Notes: generated by a model not told the origin, from the letters alone. 64,000 bases of DNA from an uncultured bacterium (GCA_905215555.1 CAJMQU010000022.1:1-64000); one strand, 5' to 3'; shown: positions 1 to 9,083, counted from the first letter of the stretch. Program-made: numbers and translations.

Positions 1-31
1 ACGGTTCACCAACAGATAAGGAGAAGTGATT

Positions 32-793
32 ATGACAAAAGAAGATATTATCAAGCCTGAGAATCTGGTTTATAAGAAACCGACTCTGATGAACGATAAT
101 CCCATGCACTACTGTCCGGGATGCAGCCACGGTGTGGTACACAAGCTGATAGCCGAAGTAATCGAAGAAATGGGCATGGAAGATAAAGCAGTAGGTATCT
201 CCCCGGTGGGATGTGCCGTGTTCATCTATAACTATCTGGACATTGACTGGCAGGAAGCTGCACACGGCCGTGCGCCTGCACTTGCCACTGCTATCAAACG
301 CCTCTGGCCGGACCGCCTGGTGTTCACTTACCAAGGTGACGGTGACTTGGCATGTATAGGTACTGCCGAAACTATCCACGCACTGAACCGCGGTGAGAAT
401 ATTACCATCATCTTCATCAATAATGCCATTTACGGTATGACAGGTGGACAGATGGCTCCTACCACGCTGGTCGGCATGAAGACTTCTACCAGCCCTTACG
501 GACGCGACGTTCATCTGCACGGTTATCCGTTGAAGATGGCCGACATCGCAGCTCAGCTGGAAGGAACGGCCTACGTAACCCGCCAGAGCGTACAGTCCGT
601 TGGCGCTATCCGCAAAGCAAAGAAGGCTATCCGCAAAGCATTCGAGAACTCTATGGCAGGCAAAGGTTCCAACCTGGTAGAAATCGTTTCTACCTGTAAC
701 TCCGGTTGGAAAATGACTCCTGATAAATCCAACAAATGGATGGAAGAGCACATGTTCCCGTTCTATCCGCTGGGTGACTTGAAAGACAGATAA
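32..793 (+). CDS. korB: 2-oxoacid:ferredoxin oxidoreductase, beta subunit (KorB/VorA type)
   Basis: Thiamine-pyrophosphate-binding beta subunit of a 2-oxoacid (probably 2-oxoglutarate or branched-chain) ferredoxin oxidoreductase. It decarboxylates the keto acid with CoA and reduces ferredoxin in the cytoplasm. The N-terminal CPGCSHG and the GDGDLACIG...NNAIYGMTGGQ segment form the TPP/Mg site of this family. 253 residues is normal. I chose the ATG at 32 over an in-frame GTG at 26 because AGGAGAAG sits 6-7 bases upstream. A reading frame ending in TAA at 17-19 just before it is probably the tail of the alpha subunit, which lies outside the window. The gamma subunit follows after 99 bases. Substrate choice between KOR and VOR types cannot be settled from this subunit. 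Confidence 0.93.
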   Translation: MTKEDIIKPENLVYKKPTLMNDNPMHYCPGCSHGVVHKLIAEVIEEMGMEDKAVGISPVGCAVFIYNYLDIDWQEAAHGRAPALATAIKRLWPDRLVFTYQGDGDLACIGTAETIHALNRGENITIIFINNAIYGMTGGQMAPTTLVGMKTSTSPYGRDVHLHGYPLKMADIAAQLEGTAYVTRQSVQSVGAIRKAKKAIRKAFENSMAGKGSNLVEIVSTCNSGWKMTPDKSNKWMEEHMFPFYPLGDLKDR

Positions 794-796
794 ATC

Positions 797-878
797 AGTT
801 AACAAGGAAACGAGGGAACAAGTTAACAAAGAGGAGATGCTTCTCCTGGCAAACTTGTCAACTGCAACCTCGTCAACT
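797..878 (+). repeat. Long imperfect inverted repeat between korB and korC
   Basis: The intergenic gap folds on itself almost end to end. AGTTAACAAGG (797-807) opposes CCTCGTCAACT (868-878) with two mismatches, ACAAGTT (819-825) opposes AACTTGT (852-858), and GGAGA (833-837) opposes TCTCC (842-846) at the tip. It may stabilise or process the korB-korC transcript, or be a decayed palindromic repeat. There is no U-tract, so a terminator is unlikely. Confidence 0.5.
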
Positions 879-892
879 AAAACAAAAGCACA

Positions 893-1435
893 ATGAAAGA
901 AGAAATCATTATAGCAGGCTTCGGCGGACAAGGCGTATTGTCCATGGGAAAGATTTTGGCATATTCGGGACTGATGGAAGATAAAGAGGTAAGCTGGATG
1001 CCTGCCTACGGACCGGAACAACGCGGTGGTACAGCCAACGTAACGGTTATTGTGAGCGATGAGAAAATCTCCTCTCCTATCCTGAGCAAATATGATGCCG
1101 CCATCATCCTGAACCAACCTTCTCTGGAGAAATTCGAAAGTAAGGTTAAGCCGGGTGGTATCCTGATTTACGATGGATACGGCATCATCAACCCGCCGAC
1201 TCGCAAAGATATCAAGGTATACCGCATCGACGCAATGGATGCCGCCAACGAAATGAACAACGCTAAGGCATTCAACATGATTGTGCTGGGCGGATTGTTG
1301 AAACTGAAACCGATGGTTGCACTGGACAGTGTGCTCAGAGGCTTGAAGAAAACATTGCCCGAACGCCATCACCACTTGATTCCGATGAACGAAGAAGCTA
1401 TCAAGAAAGGCATGGAATTGATTAGAGAAGTATAA
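893..1435 (+). CDS. korC: 2-oxoacid:ferredoxin oxidoreductase, gamma subunit
   Basis: Gamma subunit of the same 2-oxoacid:ferredoxin oxidoreductase complex. The start MKEEIIIAGFGGQGVLSMG carries the GFGGQGV signature of the POR_N-type gamma domain, followed by the conserved PAYGPEQRGG segment. 180 residues is the usual length for the separate gamma subunit. It is the last gene of the operon and is followed by a strong terminator. It lies downstream of a long hairpin-forming gap, which could change its expression relative to the beta subunit. The assignment to the korB product is by family and adjacency. Confidence 0.92.
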   Translation: MKEEIIIAGFGGQGVLSMGKILAYSGLMEDKEVSWMPAYGPEQRGGTANVTVIVSDEKISSPILSKYDAAIILNQPSLEKFESKVKPGGILIYDGYGIINPPTRKDIKVYRIDAMDAANEMNNAKAFNMIVLGGLLKLKPMVALDSVLRGLKKTLPERHHHLIPMNEEAIKKGMELIREV

Positions 1436-1460
1436 TCCCATAAACCTTTATAATAAAAAG

Positions 1461-1502
1461 TTAAGCCCTTGCGATATATCTTTCTGCAAGGGCTTAATTT
1501 TT
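1461..1502 (+). terminator. Rho-independent terminator of the kor operon
   Basis: TTAAGCCCTTGC (1461-1472) pairs perfectly with GCAAGGGCTTAA (1486-1497), a 12-bp stem with a 13-base loop, followed directly by a T-run. It lies 25 bases after the korC stop. Confidence 0.92.
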
Positions 1503-1681
1503 ATAGGCTACATCACAATCTCTTTTATCATAATGCCCCACCTTTCTCTTCATTATAAAAAAATCCGGAAAGACAGAAAAAGAATGTCAGAGACTTCATT
1601 TCTATATCAGTTTATTTAGAGAGTCTGTTTGTAAAAATAGGCAAAAAAGGCTGAATTCAGCAAGCGAATAATTTTTTATTG

Positions 1682-1689
1682 TATCTTTG
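1682..1689 (+). promoter_or_regulatory. -7 promoter element of the porin gene
   Basis: TATCTTTG matches the Bacteroides -7 consensus TAnnTTTG. Only 9 bases separate it from the ATG at 1699, so the transcript would have almost no leader. I see no clear -33 TTG at the usual spacing. Confidence 0.6.
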
Positions 1690-1698
1690 CGCCTAATT

Positions 1699-3885
1699 AT
1701 GAGACGCATTCTACTAACATACATACTTCTATTCGTATTGGGACTGCTGACAGCGCAGGCGCAGCGTACACTCAATACCCTGGATAACCGTGACCAATAT
1801 GGAAACCAGGTAGACCCATCCAGGCAACCGGACAGTCTGGATACCGGCACCGACGTACAAAGCATTCCGCCCAAACTCTATATGTGGCGACTAAGCGAAA
1901 CACTGGGCAACCGCACAATCATACCTGCCGACACTGCCAACCTGAACTTTCAGAACACGAATTTGGTGGACGGCATGACAGGACAATATAATTTTCTGGG
2001 TAACCTCGGCTCCCCCCGCCTCTCTCGTGTATTCTTTGACCGGGAAAGTGACGAACCGACCATCTTTATGGTACCATTCTCCAGTTTCTTTGTTCGTCCC
2101 GACCAAATGCTTTTCACCAATAGTAATGTCCCTTATACCAATCTGACTTACTATAAGGCCGGCAACAAAATTAACGGTGAAGAACGGTTCAAGTCCTACT
2201 TCTCCGTCAATGTAAACAAACGCCTGGCCTTCGGTTTCAAAATCGACTACCTGTATGGACGCGGATATTATACCAACCAGTCTACCTCGCATTTCAATGC
2301 CGGCATATTCGGAAGCTATATCGGCGAACGTTATCAGCTACAAGCCGTGTACAACAACTTCTATTTGAAGATGAATGAAAACGGCGGTATAGCGAATGAC
2401 GGTTACATCACCCGCCCCGATACGATGGCAGAAGGCAAGAAAGAATATGAGTCCACCACCATCCCGGTGAAACTGGAACAGGCTTCTAACCGCAACAAAG
2501 ACTTTTACGTTTACCTCACGCAGCGTTACCGAATGGGGTTTACACGAAAAGTATTGAAAGAGGAAGCGGCCAAGAACAATGCCCAGCAAAGTTTTTCCTC
2601 TCCCAACGCCCCCACACCGATAATGAAATCATCGGCTACTTCAGACAGCCCGGCAACAGCCGGACTCCCGGCCGACAGCCTTATCCAGGCAAACAACATT
2701 CGCTTGGACAGTCTTCATAACAGTGCTACCCTTCCGGAAGATACCAATTTCGTTGAAGAGTTCGTTCCGGTCACAAGTTTCATCCACACCTTCAAGATAG
2801 AACGGTCCCGCCACCGTTTCCAGGCTGTAGAAGATCCGAACGAAAATGCCCACTATAACAAATTCGGAGTCAGCCGCGACTCCACCACAGCATTCAGCGT
2901 AAAGAACGTATTAGGTATCGCATTGCTGGAAGGATTCAACAAATACGCCAAAGCCGGACTGACTGCCTATATATCTCATAAGTATAGCCGTTATGACTTA
3001 ATGAATAAGGATTCCATAACGACAGACCGATTCAGTGAGCAGGAAATCTACGTCGGCGGTGAACTTGCCAAACGCCAAGGTAAGACCCTGCACTATTCCG
3101 TAGACGGAGAAATAGGTATCATGGACAAAGCCTTGGGACAATTCCGTGTAGACGGAAACATGGATCTGAATTTCCGTCTTTGGAAAGACACGGTCAATTT
3201 CATTGTACGGGGTTTTGTAAAGAACACATTACCTTCTTTCTATATGCGCCATTATCATTCCAACCTGTTCATTTGGGATAATGACAATATGGAAAAAGAA
3301 TTCCGTACCCGTGTGGAAGGTGAGCTTAACATCAGCCGATGGGGCACCAACCTCCGTGCCGGTGTAGAAAACATAAAGAACTACACCTACTTTAATCAGA
3401 ATGCCGTGCCTACCCAGAATAGCGGAAACATACAGGTACTTTCCGCCACGCTGCAACAAAACTTCCGTGCAGGTATTTTCCATCTGGACAACGAGGTGGT
3501 TTGGCAGAAATCGAGCAATGAGACCGTTCTCCCCCTACCCCAACTCTCGCTCTACTCCAACCTCTACATCCTGACCACGCTGGCGAAGAAGGTACTTACC
3601 GTACAGTTAGGCGCCGATGTACGTTATTTCACCAAATATCACGCACCGGCCTATACACCTGCCATCCAGCAGTTCCATCTGCAACCGAACAATGACCAGG
3701 TAGAGATCGGCGGTTATCCGATAGTCAATATCTATGCCAACATACACTTGAAACGTACACGTCTTTTTGCCATGTACTCCCACGTGAACCAAGGCATGGG
3801 TACGCGTAATTCTTTCCTCGTACCGCACTATCCCATCAATCCAAGCCTCCTCAGACTTGGTGTTTCATGGAATTTCTACGATTAA
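1699..3885 (+). CDS. Putative outer-membrane porin (Porin_10 type)
   Basis: Large outer-membrane beta-barrel protein of about 728 residues with the look of the Bacteroidetes putative porin family (Porin_10). A signal peptide (MRRILLTYILLFVLGLLTAQA) precedes alternating aromatic/polar strands such as YFSVNVNKRLAFGFKIDYLY and YQLQAVYNNFYLKMNENGG. The chain ends in LRLGVSWNFYD, with an aromatic near the C-terminus as expected for barrel insertion. A Ser/Pro/Ala/Thr-rich stretch near residues 295-330 looks like an extramembrane insert. The ATG at 1699 is preferred because an upstream TTG lies inside the -7 promoter box. The next gene overlaps its end or begins 15 bases after it. The substrate is unknown. 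Confidence 0.82.
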   Translation: MRRILLTYILLFVLGLLTAQAQRTLNTLDNRDQYGNQVDPSRQPDSLDTGTDVQSIPPKLYMWRLSETLGNRTIIPADTANLNFQNTNLVDGMTGQYNFLGNLGSPRLSRVFFDRESDEPTIFMVPFSSFFVRPDQMLFTNSNVPYTNLTYYKAGNKINGEERFKSYFSVNVNKRLAFGFKIDYLYGRGYYTNQSTSHFNAGIFGSYIGERYQLQAVYNNFYLKMNENGGIANDGYITRPDTMAEGKKEYESTTIPVKLEQASNRNKDFYVYLTQRYRMGFTRKVLKEEAAKNNAQQSFSSPNAPTPIMKSSATSDSPATAGLPADSLIQANNIRLDSLHNSATLPEDTNFVEEFVPVTSFIHTFKIERSRHRFQAVEDPNENAHYNKFGVSRDSTTAFSVKNVLGIALLEGFNKYAKAGLTAYISHKYSRYDLMNKDSITTDRFSEQEIYVGGELAKRQGKTLHYSVDGEIGIMDKALGQFRVDGNMDLNFRLWKDTVNFIVRGFVKNTLPSFYMRHYHSNLFIWDNDNMEKEFRTRVEGELNISRWGTNLRAGVENIKNYTYFNQNAVPTQNSGNIQVLSATLQQNFRAGIFHLDNEVVWQKSSNETVLPLPQLSLYSNLYILTTLAKKVLTVQLGADVRYFTKYHAPAYTPAIQQFHLQPNNDQVEIGGYPIVNIYANIHLKRTRLFAMYSHVNQGMGTRNSFLVPHYPINPSLLRLGVSWNFYD

Positions 3886-3899
3886 TCCTTATTATACGT

Positions 3900-4736
3900 A
3901 TGAGAATATCGAAAGCTAAGATTCTGAAATACGCAGCAATGGGCATTATAGCCGCCTGTATCGCTACCTTCTTTCTTAAAAAAGAGAAGTTGCAGGGGCA
4001 TCCGCGCGATTATGCAGAAATAGCCGCCGAGAAAATCATCCGTGCCGCTACGGAATATAACTCTATCAGTTTCTATGTAGACGGAGATACAGTGTCGGGC
4101 TTTCACTACGAACTGATAGAAGCATTCGCCCGCGACCATGGCTGGAAAGCCGCCATCACTCCCGAAATGAGCTTCGACAAACGGTTGGAAGGATTGGCCG
4201 AAGGGAAATTCGATGTCATAGCCTACGGAATTCTGGCCACCAGCGAATTGAAAGATTCTTTGCTCCTTACCACACCGATTGTACTGAACAAGCAAGTTCT
4301 TGTGCAGCGGAAAGCCAGTTCACCTGCCGACTCTCTGTTTGTCAAAAGCCAGTTGGACTTGGCAGGCAAAACTCTGCATGTAGTAAAAGGCTCTCCGTCT
4401 ATCCTTCGCATTCGCAACCTGGGGAATGAAATAGGCGACACCATATATATTAAAGAAATAGACAGATACGGTCCGGAACAATTGATATCCCTCGTGGCTC
4501 ACGGAGATATCGACTATGCGGTATGTGATGAAAGCATCGCCCGTTCCGTGGTGGATAGCCTGCCTCAAATAGATATCAATACGGACATCAGTTTCACACA
4601 ATTTTACTCATGGGCTGTCAGCAAGCAATCCCCCGTTCTGTTGGACAGTCTCAATGCCTGGCTCCACACCTTCCGCACCAGTAATGAGTTCAAACTCATC
4701 CACCGTAAGTATTACCCATCTTCCAATAAAAAATAG
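3900..4736 (+). CDS. Periplasmic solute-binding protein, SBP_bac_3/MltF N-terminal-like
   Basis: A protein of about 278 residues with an N-terminal hydrophobic anchor (KYAAMGIIAACIATFFL) followed by a type 2 periplasmic binding fold. Segments typical of SBP_bac_3 proteins are FHYELIEAFARDHGWKA, KFDVIAYGILATSELKDS and the second-lobe HGDIDYAVCDESIA. It resembles the sensor half of membrane-bound lytic transglycosylase F, but there is no transglycosylase domain after it. It may bind an amino acid or muropeptide. An upstream ATG at 3867 overlaps the porin gene, but the one at 3900 gives a cleaner signal segment. It is probably co-transcribed with the porin. The ligand is unknown. Confidence 0.75.
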   Translation: MRISKAKILKYAAMGIIAACIATFFLKKEKLQGHPRDYAEIAAEKIIRAATEYNSISFYVDGDTVSGFHYELIEAFARDHGWKAAITPEMSFDKRLEGLAEGKFDVIAYGILATSELKDSLLLTTPIVLNKQVLVQRKASSPADSLFVKSQLDLAGKTLHVVKGSPSILRIRNLGNEIGDTIYIKEIDRYGPEQLISLVAHGDIDYAVCDESIARSVVDSLPQIDINTDISFTQFYSWAVSKQSPVLLDSLNAWLHTFRTSNEFKLIHRKYYPSSNKK

Positions 4737-4858
4737 CCTCCCCTCCACTATAGTAAAGCGCTTCTCCGAAATTTAGAATATCTATTCTGAAAGGGATATT
4801 ACTGTACCGCCGACTTGCGTATGGGGATGAAAGCCACCAAAGAAATGTAATAAATGAC

Positions 4859-4900
4859 TGTGCCCCCGTAAAGTGAAACCTATTCACTTACGGGGGCACA
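4859..4900. terminator. Long GC-rich stem-loop between convergent genes
   Basis: TGTGCCCCCGTAA-A-GTGAA pairs with TTCACTTACGGGGGCACA: an 18-bp stem with one bulged A and a 5-base loop. It stands between the convergent solute-binding protein and nadE genes. No T-run flanks it on either strand, so it may act as a transcript-end stabiliser or a weak bidirectional terminator. Confidence 0.6.
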
Positions 4901-4938
4901 ACTGTTACCCTACGAGGAAACGGCTGTTTCCTTTCACA

Positions 4939-5062
4939 GTAACTCCATTTACCCCAAATGGTAACTCCATTTACATGCCGAGGTAAAGGTCGTTACATAC
5001 TGAGGTAAAAGTCGTTACAATATGGGGTAAAGGACGTTACATACGGCAGTAAATGCTTTTAC
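4939..5062. repeat. Array of six 14-bp palindromes at an exact 22-bp period
   Basis: Six copies of GTAA-N6-TTAC begin at 4939, 4961, 4983, 5005, 5027 and 5049, every one 22 bases from the next. The first two are GTAACTCCATTTAC. The others are GTAAAGGTCGTTAC, GTAAAAGTCGTTAC, GTAAAGGACGTTAC and GTAAATGCTTTTAC. The 8-base spacers vary, several being ATRCYGAG-like. An additional palindrome GGAAACGGCTGTTTCC lies just left of the array at 4917-4932. The 393-base gap between the convergent genes holds this array, the stem-loop at 4859-4900 and no coding sequence I can support. Function is unknown. Confidence 0.9.
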
Positions 5063-5129
5063 ATCACTAAAGAAAAACCGGTAAATGCAACGCATTGTCT
5101 TTTCCTGATTTAGCTACATCTCTTTCATA

Positions 5130-7055
5130 TCACAGGCTTTCCACTTCCCTTAACCATGCTTCCGACGATGCATCGCTCGGCATTCGCCAGTCACCTCGCG
5201 GACTGATGGAAATACTGCCGACTTTAGGCCCGTCGGGCAGACAAGAACGCTTAAACTGCTGGTTGAAGAACCGGCGGAAGAATATCCGTAACCATTTCTT
5301 GATAGTCTCTTCATCGTACACCCCCTTGAAAGTACGGGCTGCAAGAAAAAATATTTTGGAGGGACGGAAACCGCAACGCAGGAAATAGTACAAGAAGAAA
5401 TCATGCAACTCATATGGACCGACCAAGTCTTCCGTTATCTGCTTGATATTCCCGTTTTCATCCGCCGGAATCAGTTCCGGACTGATCGGCGTATCTACAA
5501 TGTCAAGTAGCGTGGCACGTGAGGCCTCATCCATATCATTCTCAGCCACCCACTTCACCAGATGCTTTACCAAAGTTTTGGGTACACTTCCATTGACACC
5601 GTACATGGACATATGGTCACCGTTGTAGGTTGCCCAGCCAAGCGCCAGTTCAGACAGATCGCCCGTGCCTATCACCATTCCATTGGTCTGATTGGCTATA
5701 TCCATCAATATCTGTGTGCGCTCCCGTGCCTGGGCATTCTCATAAACCACATCGTGCACATTGATATCATGGCCGATATCCTTGAAGTGCCGGATGCAGG
5801 ATTCCTTGATGCTGACCTCACGAACGGTTATTCCTAAAGAATTCATCAAATCCACAGCATTCGTATGCGTACGGTCGGTTGTCCCGAAACCCGGCATCGT
5901 CACCCCGATAATGCCTTTACGCGACCATTCCAGTTTATCGAATGTCTTGACACATACCAGTAATGCCAGCGTGGAATCCAGTCCGCCGGAAATCCCGACA
6001 ACTGCACTTTGGGCATGGGTATGCATCAAGCGCTGTGCCAGTCCGGACACTTGTATGGAGAAGATTTCTTCGCAACGCTCATTCAGTGCAGCTCCCTGCG
6101 GGACGAACGGGTGCGGTTCGAAGGTACGCGTCAGATTCAAGTCCTTACTATTCACATATTCCGTAGAAACCCGCACCGCCTCTCCCGGTGCACAATGCGC
6201 CCGGCAAGCCGCAAATGTCGTATTCACACGGCGCTCCGTACGAATATGCTCCACATCTATCTCACTGATAACGACCTGTCCCTCAAAAGAGAAACGCTTG
6301 CTGCGAGCCACCATCGTCCCGTTTTCAAAGATCAGTCCGTTCCCCGCAAACACCACGTCCGTAGTAGACTCTCCGAAGCCGCATGAACTGAACACATAAC
6401 CGGCAATGCAACGCGCCGATTGCTGGCTGATCAGTGAACACAGATAGTTGTGCTTACCTATACCCTCATTATCCGCCGACAGGTTGAACAGGATTTCCGC
6501 TCCCTGCAATGCCAGTGAGGAACTGGGTGGAATGGCTGCCCATAAATCCTCACAGATTTCAATGCCGAATGTCGTATCGGCCATCTCAAACAGCAGATTA
6601 GCCCCCATAGGAACCATCTGCCCGCAAAGGCGCACACTTGTTTCCGACACATCAACGGCAGACGTGAACCAACGTTTCTCATAAAATTCCTTGTAATTGG
6701 GAAGATAGGTCTTAGGCACCACACCCAGCACCTTTCCTTTTTGAATTACGACAGCCGTATTCAGCAACATACCGTTCAGCGCCACCGGCATACCCAGTAT
6801 GGCAATGATGTCCAGTTGTCTCGTGTTGTTTATAATCTGTATCAGCTCCATTTCCGCCTCTTCGAGCAGCAATTGCTGGGCAAACAAATCGCCACACGTA
6901 TATCCCGTCACACACAGTTCGGGAAATGCAATGATCTGCACGCCTTTCCCTTCGGCAATGATTATTTCCTTTTCAATCTCACGGGCATTGAACTTACAGT
7001 CCGCCACCTTGACACGGGGCACAGCCGCCGCTACCTTTACATATCCGTAATTCAT
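5130..7055 (-). CDS. nadE: Glutamine-dependent NAD+ synthetase
   Basis: Two-domain glutamine-dependent NAD synthetase that amidates nicotinic acid adenine dinucleotide in the last step of NAD synthesis. The N-terminal carbon-nitrogen hydrolase domain shows the Glu (FPELCVTGY, about residue 46), Lys (VPKTYLPNY) and Cys (IEICEDLW, about residue 168) triad and supplies ammonia. The C-terminal synthetase carries the ATP P-loop SGGLDST near residue 355 and GTGDLSELALGWATYNGD. 641 residues fits the family. The ATG at 7055 is preferred over an in-frame TTG at 7085, because that TTG overlaps the -7 box at 7083-7090. Confidence 0.96.
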   Translation of the reverse strand: MNYGYVKVAAAVPRVKVADCKFNAREIEKEIIIAEGKGVQIIAFPELCVTGYTCGDLFAQQLLLEEAEMELIQIINNTRQLDIIAILGMPVALNGMLLNTAVVIQKGKVLGVVPKTYLPNYKEFYEKRWFTSAVDVSETSVRLCGQMVPMGANLLFEMADTTFGIEICEDLWAAIPPSSSLALQGAEILFNLSADNEGIGKHNYLCSLISQQSARCIAGYVFSSCGFGESTTDVVFAGNGLIFENGTMVARSKRFSFEGQVVISEIDVEHIRTERRVNTTFAACRAHCAPGEAVRVSTEYVNSKDLNLTRTFEPHPFVPQGAALNERCEEIFSIQVSGLAQRLMHTHAQSAVVGISGGLDSTLALLVCVKTFDKLEWSRKGIIGVTMPGFGTTDRTHTNAVDLMNSLGITVREVSIKESCIRHFKDIGHDINVHDVVYENAQARERTQILMDIANQTNGMVIGTGDLSELALGWATYNGDHMSMYGVNGSVPKTLVKHLVKWVAENDMDEASRATLLDIVDTPISPELIPADENGNIKQITEDLVGPYELHDFFLYYFLRCGFRPSKIFFLAARTFKGVYDEETIKKWLRIFFRRFFNQQFKRSCLPDGPKVGSISISPRGDWRMPSDASSEAWLREVESL

Positions 7056-7082
7056 AAGGATGTCATTTATAATATTTGACGG

Positions 7083-7090
7083 CAAAAATA
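7083..7090 (-). promoter_or_regulatory. -7 promoter element of nadE
   Basis: On the minus strand TATTTTTG matches TAnnTTTG, with a TTTG about 20 bases upstream as a possible -33 element. The predicted leader is about 20 bases. Confidence 0.6.
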
Positions 7091-7193
7091 CGCTTATTTA
7101 TCCACAAACACAAAATTATCATTTCTTTCACCCGGTATATCCTAAATTATTAGTACTTTTAGCGGAATTTTTAAAACACGTTATGCAAAACTC

Positions 7194-9083
7194 ATGAAAA
7201 CCCGCAGTACACTCCATAAATGGCTACTTTCCCTGATACTTCTGGCAGGTTGCCTCTCCCTTCCAGCCCAAGAGAAGGAAAATGAGCATGTACTGTTTCT
7301 CAGTTCCGTCAGCGAAGAAGAAGCGTGGATACGCGGTTTCCTGAATGAACTCCATAAGCATTTCCCTTATGAGGGAAAACTCGGATTGCAGACTTATTTC
7401 CTGACCGTACCGATACTTCATAGCCAGGAGGAAGTCAGACAAGTTCAAAAAGACATTCTGCAAGCATGCCCCACTCCCCCTAAAGCTGTCATAATCGTAG
7501 GCGATCCGGGGTGGCTGGTCAGCGCTCCCATATTCGACGGTCCCTGGAAAGACATTCCCGTCATACTCTGTTATTCACGTGACCGCGTCCCGTCTACGCT
7601 GCAAACATTGCTGGACAAATCTCCCCTGACACAAGCAAACAGTATGCCCATCGAAGAATTCAACAAGAACTACAACATTACCGTACTGAAGCAACCTTAT
7701 TATATCGGGCAAACCCTGAAACTTATCAAGCAGCTTCAGCCGGAAGTCAGACGGGTCGCTTTTATCTCCGACGACCGTTACATCAGCGTTGTCACCCGGC
7801 AATCCATAGAGGCAGTCATGCAAAAGGACTTCCCCGAACTGAAACTGGAGCTTTTATCATCGGCACAGATTACTACCGAAGAGCTACTGGATACGCTTAC
7901 CGTTTACGACAAAACGACCGGCGTCATTTACTATGCCTGGCTTCGACAATACGGCAACAAGCAGAATTATTACTTGTCCGACCACCTCAAGAAGATACTT
8001 CCTACCTTCCTGAAAGTCCCTGTTTTCACCCTGGCCGACTTAAATTTGCAGGAAAACCTGTATGCAGGCGGCCACTATATTTCCGTTCAGGATTTCACAG
8101 CCACAGTAATGTCTATAATCAGCCGTATCATGAAAGGCGAGCCAGCCTCCTCCATCCCCTACCAAAACGGCGGAACTCCGCGTACATACCTCAATTTCTC
8201 CGATCTGAAATGGTGCAACATACCGGAAAACCTATATCCGGAGAATGCCGTTTACTATTTTCAGCCTCCCACTTTCTATCAGCAATACAAAACCTATATC
8301 TGGATGACAGGAATCTTCCTTGCCCTCCTCCTCACCTTTTATATCTTCTACCACATCCATTCCCGGAAACACAAAAAAGAACTTATCCAGGCCAAAGAGC
8401 GTGCAGAAGAATCGGACCGGCTGAAGTCGGCCTTTCTCGCCAATATGAGCCATGAGATACGTACCCCGCTCAATGCCATCGTCGGCTTTTCCAGTATCCT
8501 CGCCGAAACGGCGGATACTCCCGAATGCCACGAATATATCAGAATCATAGAAGACAATAATTACTTGTTGCTGCAACTCATCAATGATATTCTCGACCTC
8601 TCCAGGATAGAAGCCGGATTATTGGATTTCAGTTATACCGATGTCGACGTCAATGAATGCATGTGCAAACTCGAAGATGCTTTTCACTTCCGGATGCCTG
8701 CAAACGTGGTATGCGTCACAGAACTAGGCATGAAGAAATGCCACATCCGTACTGAGAAGAACCGCTTGCTGCAAGTGCTCGGAAACTATTTTTCCAACGC
8801 CATAAAATATACCTGCCAAGGCAGCATCACCATCGGCTATAACCCACCCAAGGAAGGCAGACTGCGCTTCTACGTCCGCGACACAGGCTGTGGCATCTCT
8901 CCCGACAAACAACAAACTATTTTCCAGCGCTTCGTAAAACTGGACAACTTCAAGCAAGGCACAGGTCTCGGGCTGTCCATCTGCCAGATGATTGCCGAAA
9001 AAATGGATGCCACTGTCGGAGTATCTTCCGAAGTAGGCCAAGGTTCCGAATTCTGGATAGAAATCCCCTACCAACCCGTATAA
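7194..9083 (+). CDS. Membrane sensor histidine kinase with periplasmic binding-protein-like sensor
   Basis: 629-residue sensor kinase. After a signal/TM segment (MKTRSTLHKWLLSLILLAGC) there is a periplasmic region of about 340 residues resembling ABC-transporter substrate-binding proteins (VRRVAFISDDRYISVV, TTGVIYYAWLRQYG). A transmembrane helix near residues 370-392 (WMTGIFLALLLTFYIFYHI) and a short linker lead to the HisKA box FLANMSHEIRTPLNAIVGFS. The ATPase domain has an N box (LGNYFSNAIKYT), G1 (DTGCGI) and G2 (GTGLGLSIC). No receiver domain follows, so its response regulator must be elsewhere. It stands alone between nadE and the perR pair. Ligand unknown; kinase assignment secure. Confidence 0.92.
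   Translation: MKTRSTLHKWLLSLILLAGCLSLPAQEKENEHVLFLSSVSEEEAWIRGFLNELHKHFPYEGKLGLQTYFLTVPILHSQEEVRQVQKDILQACPTPPKAVIIVGDPGWLVSAPIFDGPWKDIPVILCYSRDRVPSTLQTLLDKSPLTQANSMPIEEFNKNYNITVLKQPYYIGQTLKLIKQLQPEVRRVAFISDDRYISVVTRQSIEAVMQKDFPELKLELLSSAQITTEELLDTLTVYDKTTGVIYYAWLRQYGNKQNYYLSDHLKKILPTFLKVPVFTLADLNLQENLYAGGHYISVQDFTATVMSIISRIMKGEPASSIPYQNGGTPRTYLNFSDLKWCNIPENLYPENAVYYFQPPTFYQQYKTYIWMTGIFLALLLTFYIFYHIHSRKHKKELIQAKERAEESDRLKSAFLANMSHEIRTPLNAIVGFSSILAETADTPECHEYIRIIEDNNYLLLQLINDILDLSRIEAGLLDFSYTDVDVNECMCKLEDAFHFRMPANVVCVTELGMKKCHIRTEKNRLLQVLGNYFSNAIKYTCQGSITIGYNPPKEGRLRFYVRDTGCGISPDKQQTIFQRFVKLDNFKQGTGLGLSICQMIAEKMDATVGVSSEVGQGSEFWIEIPYQPV

Noticed and set aside
4939..5062. CRISPR array
   Set aside because: Period of 22 bp with 14-bp units and 8-bp spacers is far too short, the repeats are not identical, and no cas genes are near.
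5761..6399. 212-codon open frame on the plus strand inside nadE
   Set aside because: It is antisense to a fully conserved NAD synthetase and has no recognisable protein features or promoter.
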